Source: Mesoplasma lactucae ATCC 49193 (lineage in GTDB: Bacteria > Bacillota_I > Bacilli_A > Mycoplasmatales > Mycoplasmataceae). From it: a stretch of 64,000 nt of DNA. The notes beneath the pieces were generated by a model. The model ran no database searches and was not told where the DNA came from. It saw nothing but the letters and a program-made list of their open reading frames with translations. Within the stretch, counting starts at the first letter, position 1, and every line of letters begins with the position of its first letter. This document shows positions 35,575 to 44,472 of this stretch, one piece after another. A program made the position numbers and the translations under genes. The stretch covers positions 496,001 to 560,000 of the forward strand of contig NZ_CP023668.1 of the NCBI RefSeq assembly GCF_002441935.1. Reading direction: 5' to 3'.

Positions 35575-35910
35575 TTATTGGGTAATATTAATGTTTACTT
35601 TACCTAATTGAGAACCAATTTTAATATAAAGATCCCCGTTTCCTTGGTGCTTAGGTGTGATAATAATATCTCCATCATTTTTATCATATTTAGCATCATA
35701 ACAGTTAGAATCTACTATAAAATTTGGAGCTGAACTTAAAACAACTTCTCTATTTGAAGGAAAATCACTTAAGATTTTGATTCTTGTTTCGTTTCCTTTT
35801 TTATTCTCTAAGTTAACTTGGTTATTATCAACCAAGATGTTTGGTACAGGTGCTGTTAATTTATCGGATGGAACAATTACACCTTCACCGTTTATTAAAA
35901 TTTTGTGCAT
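35575..35910 (-). CDS. small single Ig-like domain protein, 111 aa
   Basis: 111 residues. Residues 30-111 look like one module of the adjacent lipoprotein's repeats (NxVNLENKKGNETRIKILSDFP ... GDLYIKIGSQLGKVNINIT). It has no signal peptide or lipobox; a TAG stop lies in frame four codons upstream, so the start cannot be extended. A TATAAT box lies about 75 bp upstream. It may be a cytosolic protein, or a remnant of a larger surface protein that lost its signal. Function unknown. Confidence 0.6.
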   Translation of the reverse strand: MHKILINGEGVIVPSDKLTAPVPNILVDNNQVNLENKKGNETRIKILSDFPSNREVVLSSAPNFIVDSNCYDAKYDKNDGDIIITPKHQGNGDLYIKIGSQLGKVNINITQ

Positions 35911-36030
35911 TTCTCTTCACTAACCTCTCTTAATGGATTCTTCCCGGAATTCGATAGGTTAATTTATTTCAGTAATTTGTTAATTTGATTATAGATAAAA
36001 AGAAAAATAAATAAACCAAAATTAAGGTAT

Positions 36031-36060
36031 AAAAAAATCAACCTTTATTACTGGTTGATT
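36031..36060 (-). terminator. terminator of typA
   Basis: ATCAACC/GGTTGAT hairpin followed by a run of seven T on the minus strand. Confidence 0.75.
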
Positions 36061-36085
36061 AAATATTATGTATTTTAAGCTAATC

Positions 36086-37933
36086 TTAAAGTTCTTCGAT
36101 TGCTTTCTTTTGATCGTTTCTGTGACGTTTACGGTCATTGATTGTTAATCATTTTTTACGTAATCTGATATCATCAGGTGTTACTTCAACTAATTCATCT
36201 CATTCGATAAATTCTAAAGCTTCTTCTAATGTCATTTTCTTTCATGGTGAAAGTTTTGTTGATTCATCAGTTCCACTTGAACGAGTATTAGTTAATTTTT
36301 TACCTGTAGTTGGGTTAACATCTAAGTCATTACTTCTTGAGTGTTGTCCAACAATCATTCCTTCATAAACTTCAGTTTGAGGACCAACAAATAGAGTTCC
36401 TCTTGGTTCTAAACCACTTAAAGCGTAAGCTACAGTAACTCCGTTAGCCATAGAAATCATAACTCCGTTTTGACGAGATTCGATTGCACCTTTGTATGGT
36501 TCAAATCCGTTTGATGATTGCACTAAGATTCCTTCTCCGTGGGTATCATTTGTAAATTCAGATCTAAATCCAATTAAAGCACGTAATGGCACATTGTAAG
36601 TTACTTTATCACGAACTCCATCAGAATCCATATCTAACATCATTCCTTTACGTAGGTTTAATTTGTTGATTACAGTTCCTGAGTATTCAGTTGGAACGTT
36701 AATAATAACTTTTTCCATTGGTTCCATAATTTCTCCAGTTTGTGGATTTTTATGGAAGATAACTTCTGGTGAAGAAATTCCTAATTCGAATCCTTCACGA
36801 CGCATTTGTTCAATTAAAACAGAAAGGTGTAATTCTCCACGTCCTAAAACTTTGAATCCTTCAACATCTGAATTAACTAAAGGTTCAACTCTTAAACCAA
36901 CGTTAACTTCTAATTCTTTTTCTAGACGTTCTTTGATGTTACGTGAAGTTACGAATTTACCAACACGACCAGCAAAAGGTGAAGTATTAACTAAGAAGTT
37001 CATACTCATTGTTGGTTCTTCAATTTTAATTGGGTCCATTGCTTTAACATTGTTTAACTCTCCAACAGTATCCCCAATTGAAATTTCTGGTAATCCAGCA
37101 ATAACAACGATATCTCCAGCACTAGCTTCTTCCACTTCAACACGGTTTAATCCTTGGTAAACAAAGACTTTAGTAATTTTTCCGTTGTATTGAGTACCAT
37201 CATTTCTAATAACTGAAACACTTTGTCCAGCTTTAGCTTTACCTTCAAATAATCTTCCGATTCCTAATCTTCCGATGAAAGGATCATATGCTAATGATGA
37301 AACTTGCATTCTTGTTGGGTTAGCTGATAAATCAGTGTCATAACTTCCAACTTGAGTAACGATTGTTTCTAATAATGGTGATAAGTCTTTTGAAGGTGTT
37401 GTCATATCATATTGAGCAATTCCTTCTTTTGCAATTCCATATAATACTGGGAAGTTCATTTGTGATTCGTCAGCATCTAATTCCATGAATAATTCTAAAA
37501 CTTCATCAACAACTTCTTCAGCACGTTGGTCTTTTTTATCGATTTTGTTAATCATTAAAATTGGGTGTAATCCCAATTCTAAAGCTTTTTGAGTAACGAA
37601 ACGTGTTTGAGGCATTGGTCCTTCACTTGAGTCAACTAAAAGAATAACAGTATCAACAGTTTTCATAATACGTTCAACTTCTGATGAGAAGTCAGCGTGG
37701 CCTGGTGTATCAACGATGTTAATTTTGATTCCTTTATACTCAATTGCACAGTTCTTAGAATAAATTGTGATTCCACGTTCTTTTTCTTGATCATTACTAT
37801 CCATAACTTGTGCATCAATTTCTTGGTTATCTCTAAAGACACCAGCTTGGTTTAATAAACCATCTACTAAAGTAGATTTACCAGCATCAACGTGAGCAAT
37901 AACCGCAATATTAATAATTTTTTTTGCGTCCAT
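36086..37933 (-). CDS. typA: translational GTPase TypA/BipA
   Basis: Ribosome-associated GTPase of 615 residues. G1 AHVDAGKST at about 13-21, effector GITIYSKN near 54, G3 DTPGHADF near 75-82, G4 NKID near 130. The family's C-terminal domain includes [24 protein letters not shown] and, near the end, the frame passes two UGA-Trp codons to finish [14 protein letters not shown] promoter with extended -10 TGGTAGAAT lies at 37987-37995. Confidence 0.97.
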
Positions 37934-38190
37934 TTTATTTCTTCTTTCTATTTAAACGGTTAAATTTTTCAGTAAATAACTAATTAATTCTACCATAGTT
38001 TAAAATTTATAAAAATAGAAAAAATCGCTCAATGTTTAACGTTTTTATAAAAGTCCTAAAATTGTGTAAACATAAGGAAAAAACTGGAAAAAATCCCGAA
38101 TTATTTTAAATTTCTTTTTCATTTTTTCTCTATTAAAACAAGAGAAAAAAGATACTTTATTCGATAGAATGTTAATGGCTTTTTTATCCA
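37934..38190. other. intergenic region with divergent promoters
   Basis: Stretch of very AT-rich sequence between typA (minus) and the small toxin-like gene (plus). Apart from the typA extended -10 (37987-37995) I see no gene or RNA structure in it. AATGGCTTT at 38174-38182 resembles AATGGCTTT at 38237-38245 in the toxin leader. Confidence 0.4.
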
Positions 38191-38204
38191 CTATATAAAA
38201 TTAG

Positions 38205-38277
38205 CTAATGAATGCCATTCAAATAACTTAACTAGAAATGGCTTTCATTTGATAAAAGCAAAGGAGGTAGAACTCCG
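38205..38277 (+). promoter_or_regulatory. 5' leader of the toxin-like mRNA
   Basis: A TATAAA box at 38194-38199 predicts a start near 38205. The leader contains GCCATTCAAATAACTTA (38214-38230), repeated exactly at 38475-38491. GCCATT can also pair with AATGGC at 38237-38242. The Shine-Dalgarno AAAGGAGG is inside the hairpin GGAG-GTAGAA-CTCC (38263-38276), ending one base before the ATG. These are the kinds of features that restrain toxin translation in Fst-type loci. Confidence 0.6.
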
Positions 38278-38361
38278 ATGACAAATGAAAGTTTAAAAGT
38301 ATTAACTATATGTCTTTGCTTTGTAACAATAATTATTGTTGTTATTTTGCTTTCAAAATAG
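38278..38361 (+). CDS. 27-aa hydrophobic peptide, candidate type I toxin
   Basis: ATG 38278 to TAG 38359-38361, preceded by an almost perfect AAAGGAGGT. After a polar start (MTNESLK) comes a single transmembrane stretch of about 19 residues rich in Ile, Val, Leu, Cys and Phe, then SK. Length, topology and strong ribosome site match small membrane toxins of type I systems (Fst, TxpA and holin-like families), though I see no clear sequence identity to a named one. A terminator follows, and a convergent small RNA complementary to its leader lies just beyond. Confidence 0.65.
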   Translation: MTNESLKVLTICLCFVTIIIVVILLSK

Positions 38362-38382
38362 TTAGTCTTTAACTAAAGATAA

Positions 38383-38412
38383 ATGCGCGGAATAGTGGTC
38401 TGCGTATTTTTT
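38383..38412 (+). terminator. terminator of the toxin-like mRNA
   Basis: ATGCGC (38383-38388) pairs with GCGTAT (38402-38407, one G-U pair) followed by TTTTTT. Confidence 0.65.
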
Positions 38413-38417
38413 AAAAT

Positions 38418-38492
38418 AAAAAAGTACCCTTTTAAAATCAAGGGTACTTTTGATAGTTGTTTCTTTCGAAACAAGCCATTCAAATAACTTAC
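38418..38492 (-). ncRNA. small RNA 1, candidate antitoxin RNA
   Basis: Promoter on the minus strand: TTGAAT (38519-38524), 16 bp, TAAAAT (38497-38502). The predicted transcript is about 75 nt: a 5' segment whose bases 2-18 are a perfect complement of 38214-38230 in the toxin leader, then a hairpin TTGTTTC-GAAA-GAAACAA (GNRA loop), then a terminator AAGTACCCTT/AAGGGTACTT with six T. It converges on the toxin mRNA and their 3' ends nearly meet. Confidence 0.65.
38475..38491. repeat. 17-bp direct repeat linking toxin leader and small RNA 1
   Basis: GCCATTCAAATAACTTA occurs here and at 38214-38230 in the same orientation. Since small RNA 1 is read from the minus strand here, its 5' end is antisense to the other copy. 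Confidence 0.85.
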
Positions 38493-38537
38493 TTATATTT
38501 TACTTCTCTTTTGCTAAAATTCAATAAGAATTAAATT

Positions 38538-38608
38538 AAAAAAGAATCCTATAAAGGATTCTTTGTGTGTGTTTATGTTTCTTTCGAAACATGATCTACA
38601 CGCCTACC
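38538..38608 (-). ncRNA. small RNA 2, paralog of small RNA 1
   Basis: TTGTAA (38638-38643), 16 bp, TAAAAT (38616-38621). About 71 nt: a different 5' segment starting GGTAGGCGTGTAGATC, then ATGTTTC-GAAA-GAAACAT, then terminator AGAATCC/GGATTCT with six T. The outer hairpin pair is A-T here and T-A in RNA 1, a compensatory change. No target of its 5' segment is seen in this window. Confidence 0.55.
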
Positions 38609-38654
38609 TATTAATATTTTATAATTAATTCTCTTTTTTACAATATCTTTTAAA

Positions 38655-38724
38655 AAATAAAAACATCCAATTAAGGATGTCCTTATGTAAGCATTTCTTT
38701 CCAAACACAATCTATATGTATACC
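38655..38724 (-). ncRNA. small RNA 3, paralog of small RNA 1
   Basis: TAAAAT at 38732-38737, directly after the stop of the upstream gene; the -35 is weaker (TTTTGA or TTGAAA inside that gene). About 70 nt: 5' segment GGTATACATATAGATTG, a weaker central hairpin (GTGTTT/AAATGC), and terminator ACATCC/GGATGT followed by TTTTTATTTT. Same layout as RNAs 1 and 2. Confidence 0.5.
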
Positions 38725-38737
38725 TATTAATATTTTA

Positions 38738-39580
38738 CTATTTTTTATTATTTTCAAAAGCTTTATCTAAACTTAAAAGGATTTTAAATTCATTAACCAT
38801 TTCTTGACGATTGTCTGTAATGTATTTAATTTCTTGAAGTTGTTGATTCATGACTTTTGGTTGTTGTAATTCTAAGTAATATTCTTTTAATAATAAAAGA
38901 TTGTAAGCAACTAATTCTGATGTAAATAATCAGAAGAATAAGAAGTTAGCTTGAGTAATTTCATCTTCGTCTCAATCGAAGATTTCACCTTCAATTTGGT
39001 CTAAAAAGACATTAGTGTAATCGAAGAAATCATATAAGTCTTCATAAAATTTAGCTAAGTCCTTTTCTTGATTCATTTCAACAACAATAGTTTTTAAATG
39101 TTCTAAAAAGAAGTGCATACTATCTGGAATACTTAAAACTTTTAAACTATCTGTCATTTGAGCAACATGATCTTTTGCAACCTTGGTAATCGCTGCAAAT
39201 TCAGCAAAATCAATGTCTTTATCTGGGTAACGATAAACTAGTTTTTGATAAATATCATCTTTTTCAATGCTCATTAAAGCATCTAAAGTATCATTTAAGA
39301 TATTAAAGAAAACAAACAAACGCATTAAAGCGATTTGTTGAATAGTTACTCTATCATCTTCTTCTGAAGTGATTTCAGGAACAACAAAAGCTAAAGGAAA
39401 GTTATCAGATAATTCATCAGTTTTCATTCTTAATTCATCAATGCTTCTGTTTTTAATTCACATTTCTTTAAGTTCATTAATTTGTTCAATTACATCATAA
39501 TCTTCAGCATTTTCAATGATAAAGAATTCTTCATCAACAACTTTATTAAGATTTTCTAAATACTTAGTTTTTTTACTCAT
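38738..39580 (-). CDS. hypothetical acidic helical protein, 280 aa
   Basis: ATG 39580 after AAAGGAG, 280 residues, ending ENNKK with TAG. The composition is acidic (many Asp and Glu), with long helical stretches and aromatic-rich segments such as FFLEHL and DLYDFFDYTNVFL. No signal peptide, membrane helix or known motif. Its stop codon abuts the -10 box of small RNA 3, whose terminator may also end this mRNA. Function unknown. Confidence 0.75.
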
Positions 39581-39697
39581 CTAAAAAGAACTCCTTTAAT
39601 TTATGTGTTAATTTTAACATTCAAAACCCTATTAGATTTATTTTTATATTAAGATATAGGTTAAGTAAACAAATTATAAAAAGGAGTTATTAGAAAA

Positions 39698-40297
39698 ATG
39701 AAAAAATATGGAATATACAATGCTGGACCTTTATTCACTGAAGGTGAATGAAACCAAAGAAAATTAGAAGGACAACAACTTCGCGATACTTTAGATATGG
39801 ATTTAATCGATATCTGAAATCCAGTTGATTATGACTTTAACGATGCTGATGCTGGTCGTACCAACAAAGGAATTTTTGATTATGACTACTCTACTATTCA
39901 AAAATCACAATTCGCAATCTTTGATTTAAATAATGGAGATCCAGGAACATTAGTTGAGTTTGGAATTTATGTTGAAAAAGCTTTAAACAATCCAAACATC
40001 TTCTTAATTGTCAAAGAATCAGACTTCCGTGCTTTAATTCCACAAAACATTGGAGAATATCCAAGTTATGGAGCAAATGGTTTTGTGACTGGAGTTTTAT
40101 ACAACGATCAATTATTATGAGGAAATAAAATCCCTCAAGTTTATTTAGTTGGTAATTCAAAAGAAGCTGCTAACGTTGTTAAAAACATTATGGATGTTTT
40201 AGAAAATGATAAAACAATCGATAAAAAAGCATTCCACAAAGAAAATAGTGAAATGCTTTATAAATTTGGTCAAACTGCTGAATTCAAAGGTTTATAA
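39698..40297 (+). CDS. nucleoside 2-deoxyribosyltransferase
   Basis: Exchanges the base of deoxyribonucleosides, letting cells that lack de novo synthesis balance their deoxynucleosides. The 199-residue protein has YNAGPLFTEGE at the start, IWNPVDYDF near 40 and the catalytic Glu segment DPGTLVEFGIYVEKAL near 85-100. AAAGGAG precedes ATG 39698. Single-gene unit, convergent with the YgjP-like gene. Confidence 0.88.
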
Positions 40298-40312
40298 AAT
40301 TAAATATTTATA

Positions 40313-41005
40313 TTAAATACCTCAGTTATCTAATGCTGAGGTATTTTCTTTATAATCAGGTTTATATTTATAAACCTGATTTCAAAATTGTTTTGAATGA
40401 TTTGGGTTTTCTAAGTGAGAAAGTTCATGAACAATCACACTATCAATCACTTCAACTGGAAAATGAATTAAACGGATATTAAAGATTAATTTCTTTTCTT
40501 TAGGATAACAAGCTCCTCATTTACCAACAACATTTTTAATTGATAAATTATCAAATTCAACATTCATTTTTTCAGCTCACATCTTAGCTCTGCTTAAAAA
40601 TCAATTATGATAATACTTACTTAAAAAAGTATAAAGTTTTTTTAATTGTAAATTAGAATCATAATAATTCTTCATTTCAAAGCCTTGTTTTGTAGCTTTA
40701 GTATTGATATTTGCATCAACTATGTTGACTCTAACTTTTTCATCAAAGATTTTGATTCAAGGTTTTGTTGTAGTCAGATCGTATTTATTATTACGAGCAA
40801 ACTTTTCTTTAAGTTTATTTATCTTGCTATAGTTCTGACGAATCATAGCTTCAATTTCTGCTATCTTTACTTTACTTGGAGCAGAAACATGGATTTCTCC
40901 GTTACGTACACGCATCACAATATTTTTTTGATTATCGTTTAACTTTAAAAAGTACTCAACTTTTTCACCACTAACGCTGACATGTAGTTTTTGAACTTGA
41001 TTCAT
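40313..41005 (-). CDS. YgjP-like zinc metalloprotease
   Basis: 230 residues. The C-terminal half has the DUF45/YgjP zinc site HELSH followed by NHSKQFW, with GKWGACYPKEKKLIFNIRLI before it. The substrate of the family is not well defined. It starts one base after the lepA stop (TAA-A-ATG), so it is translated from the lepA mRNA. Its last 20 bases overlap the hairpin terminator of the convergent deoxyribosyltransferase gene. Confidence 0.85.
40317..40350 (+). terminator. terminator of the deoxyribosyltransferase gene
   Basis: ATACCTCAG/CTGAGGTAT followed by TTTTCTTTA; it lies inside the 3' end of the opposite-strand metalloprotease gene. Confidence 0.8.
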
Positions 41006-41006
41006 T

Positions 41007-42809
41007 TTAATCGTCTAGTTTTAAAACCGCTACGAAAGCATCTTGTGGAACTTCGACTCTTCCAATTTGTTTCATACGTTTTTTACCTTCTTTTTGTTTT
41101 TCAAGTAATTTTTTCTTACGTGAAATATCAGCTGCATGTAATTTTCAAGTAACGTCTTTTCGATACGCTTTAATTGTTTCTCTGGCAATTACCTTATTTC
41201 CGATTGAAGCTTGAACCGGAATTTCAAAGTTTTGACGCGGAATAATTTCTTTTAATTTCTTAGTTAATTCTCTCCCACGTTCATAAGCAAATTGATTGTT
41301 AACAATCATTGATAAAGCATCAACCATTTCTCCATTTAAAAGAATGTCCATTTTTACTAATTTAGATTCTTGATATCCAATTGGTTCATATTCAAATGAA
41401 GCATAACCATGAGAAATAGATTTTAATTTATTAAAGAAATCAAAAATGATTTCTGCTAATGGCATATCATAAACTAATTCCATTCTTGTATCATCAACAT
41501 AAACTAAATCACGATAAACTCCTAATTTAGATTGCATTAAATTCATTAAATCTCCAACATATTCACCTGGTGTTGTAACTTTAATATTTACATAAGGTTC
41601 TTCAATCATTTTAATCTTTTGTGGATCTGGTAATAATGATGGGTTATCAATTTCAATTACATCACCATTAGTTAAAGTTACTCTATAAATAACTGATGGA
41701 GTTGTTGCAATTAGGTTTAAGTTATATTCACGTTCTAAACGTTCTTGGATAACTTCCATATGTAATAATCCTAAGAAACCAACTCTAAATCCAAATCCTA
41801 AAGCTTGTGAACTTTCTGGTTCATAAACTAAAGCAGAATCTGATAATTCAATTTTTTCTAAAGCTTCTTTAAAGTCTTCATATCTTGCATTATCAACTGG
41901 ATAAATTCCAGAATAAACCATTGGTTTTAATTTTTTATAACCAGGTAAAGGTTCAGTTGCAGGGTTTTTAGCTAAAGTAATAGTATCTCCAACATGAACG
42001 TCTTTAATAGTTTTAATTGAAGCAGAAATTCATCCAACTTCTCCGGCTTCTAACATATCTTTTTTTAAGATTTTTGGAGTTTTAACTCCAACTTCAGTAA
42101 CTTCATATTCAGCCCCATTAGACATCATTTTAATTTTGTCACCAACTTTGATTGTTCCTTGTCTTAAACGAACAGACATCACAACTCCAAGGTATTGATC
42201 ATAATAACTATCAAAAATTAAAGCTCTTAATGGTTCTTTGTCATTTGCATCCATTGGGTATGGAATTTTAGCAACAATGGCTTCAAGAACATCTTCAACA
42301 TTTAATCCAGTCTTAGCACTAATTTCTGGTGCATCGGTTGTATCTAAACCAATAATATTTTCAATTTGTTCTTTTGTTCTTTCAACATCAGCACTTGGTA
42401 AATCTACTTTATTAATTACTGGAATAATTTCTAAGTCATTATCCAATGCTAAATAAACGTTAGCTAAGGTTTGTGCTTCAACTCCTTGAGTTGCATCCAC
42501 AACTAAAATAGCTCCTTCACAAGCAGCTAAACTTCTTGAAACTTCATATTGGAAGTCCACATGTCCTGGTGTATCAATTAAGTTGAAAACATATTCTTGT
42601 CCATCTTTTGCTTTGTATTTTAATTGTACTGAGTTTAATTTAATGGTAATTCCACGTTCACGTTCAATATCCATTGAGTCTAATAACTGTTCTTGCATCT
42701 CTCTTGTAGCAACTGTATCAGTCATTTCTAAAATACGGTCTGCTAAAGTTGATTTCCCATGGTCGATATGAGCGATAATACTAAAGTTTCTAATTTTCTT
42801 TTTATCCAT
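41007..42809 (-). CDS. lepA: elongation factor 4 (LepA)
   Basis: Ribosomal GTPase of 600 residues. G1 AHIDHGKST near 13, G2 RGITIK near 53, DTPGHVDF near 78-85, NKVD near 133. The LepA-specific [22 protein letters not shown] segment is near 395 and the C-terminal [16 protein letters not shown] stretch is present. AGGAGG precedes ATG 42809. It is the first gene of a two-gene unit with the metalloprotease. Confidence 0.97.
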
Positions 42810-42911
42810 AAACAACCCTCCTTATTATTTCTATTTTTTATTGTTAACTATTTTTTTATAAAAAGTATTTATCTCTTTGAATTATACTAAATCTTATTCT
42901 TTTAACAAAAG

Positions 42912-42933
42912 AAAAAATCACTGATGTGATTTT
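42912..42933 (-). terminator. terminator of the alpha/beta hydrolase unit
   Basis: AAATCAC/GTGATTT hairpin that begins at the stop codon, followed by TTTTTTC on the minus strand. Confidence 0.7.
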
Positions 42934-43864
42934 ATCGTTTTATATTACGGTCCATGAAACTTAGAATATCTTGTTCAACTTGTCTATGTTCTGGTTCAAA
43001 CAAGATTTCATGTCTTAAATTTGGATAAAGAATCATTTCAACATTGTATCCAAGTTTTTCATAATGTTCTGAAACTTTTTCGACACCTTTACCATAAAAA
43101 CCAACTGGATCATCTAATCCAGAAATAATTAAGATTGGTAAAGACTTTCTAGTCAATTCGATGTTTCTTTTCTTTTGAATTGTTAATAATCCATCAAACA
43201 TATCTTTAAATCCAGAATTTGTAAAAACAAATCCTGATTTTGGATCATTTTGAAATTCTTCTTGAATTTCTTGGTTTCTAGTTTGTCATTCACTACCAGT
43301 TAAATTCTTTTTATCTTTAGCAAATTTATTATTAAATTTGGAATAAGAAAGTTTGTGAATTAATTTTCCAGGTTTTTTACCACGACCAATTAAACAATTA
43401 AATTCAGCAACGATTTCACCTAAAATTAATTCAGATTTTGGATAATCTGTAGTCCCACTTAAGATTAAGCCATCAATGGTATTTGAGAATTTTATAGCAT
43501 AGTTTCTTGCTATAAAACTTCCCATAGAATGTCCTAACATAAAGATTGGTAATTCATTATAATAACGATTAATGTAATTGTTAATAACCAATTCATCATC
43601 AACAATTTTCTTTCAACCATGATGTTTTGCAAAATAACCTAATGGTTCATTATTGTCATCAGCAGTTTTACCATGACCTCTATGATCATCTCCAATAACA
43701 ATGAAACCTTTTTTGTTCATGTCTTGTGCAAAACCATCATAACGACCCATATGCTCGGCACTACCATGTACTAATTGAATTACTCCAACAGGTTTTTCAA
43801 CATCATCTCATAAATAACAACTTAAGATTTTGTTACCAGTTGTGCTTAATTTGAATTCTTTCAT
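42932..43864 (-). CDS. alpha/beta hydrolase, lysophospholipase-like
   Basis: 310 residues. Oxyanion segment VHGSAEHMGRYDGFA near 32-46, nucleophile motif GHSMGS near 108, SGLDDPVG with the acid near 250 and a late His in LRHEILFEPEH near 285. This arrangement matches monoglyceride lipase/lysophospholipase enzymes (serine aminopeptidase S33 group). Mollicutes often carry several such genes near each other. Its ATG overlaps the rnhA stop (TAATG), so it belongs to the proS-rnhA unit. Confidence 0.88.
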
Positions 43865-44472
43865 TAATTCTTCACTAACCTTTCTTGGTAATCTTTACTA
43901 GCTTCACCAGCTAGTTTATCAACTAACTCATTTCCAGCTTCACCACTATGTCCTTTAACTCAAACAAAACGTAATTCAACTTTTTTAGAAATCTTATTTG
44001 TGAAATCTTTATATTTTTTAGTAAGTTCTTTGTTTGCTTTTCATTCACCTGTTGCTCAAGCTGAAATACCTTGATAATCATGATGAATTTCTAGTTTTTT
44101 GATATTGTGGTTATAAGCATATTCCATAACTTTAGCAGCCCCATCAATTTCTCCAGCTACGTTTCTTAAATCAGCACGTTCACTATCAAATTTTCTTTGG
44201 CTCATTTCTAGAATCCCATTTTCTAGAAATATTGCTGCTCCATATGAATAAGAATGATCATCACTTCTATAACTTCCATCAGTATAAGCTATAGTTCAAT
44301 TTGAATTATCATTTTCATTTAAGTTTCCAACAAAAGCTCACGCTTCTTGTTCGGTTGGAAATGCTTTAAAGACAGGATTTTTATAACCTTCAATTTGTTT
44401 ATTCATTTCCGGTCATGTTTTATAAACACCAGGTTTCTTCCCTTTTTTGACTGCGTAATATTTTTCAGCCAT
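43864..44472 (-). CDS. rnhA: ribonuclease HI with N-terminal hybrid-binding (viroplasmin) domain
   Basis: Degrades RNA in RNA-DNA hybrids. The 202-residue protein has a viroplasmin-type domain at 1-50 (KYYAVKKGKKPGVYKTWPEM) and the RNase H domain with YTDGSY near 65, GEIDGA near 110, HHDYQG near 130 and VKGHSGEAGNELVDKLA at the C-terminus, which supplies the full acidic set. Its ATG overlaps the proS stop and its stop overlaps the next ATG, both as TAATG. Confidence 0.93.

Noticed and set aside
31301-36000. Insertion sequence or prophage as origin of the lipoprotein region
   Set aside because: No transposase, integrase, terminal inverted repeats or target duplications are visible, and composition matches the rest.
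38400-38740. CRISPR array suggested by three spaced repeats of TTTCTTTCGAAAC
   Set aside because: Only three diverged units of about 110 bp, each with promoter and terminator; repeats are not of CRISPR form and no cas genes are near.
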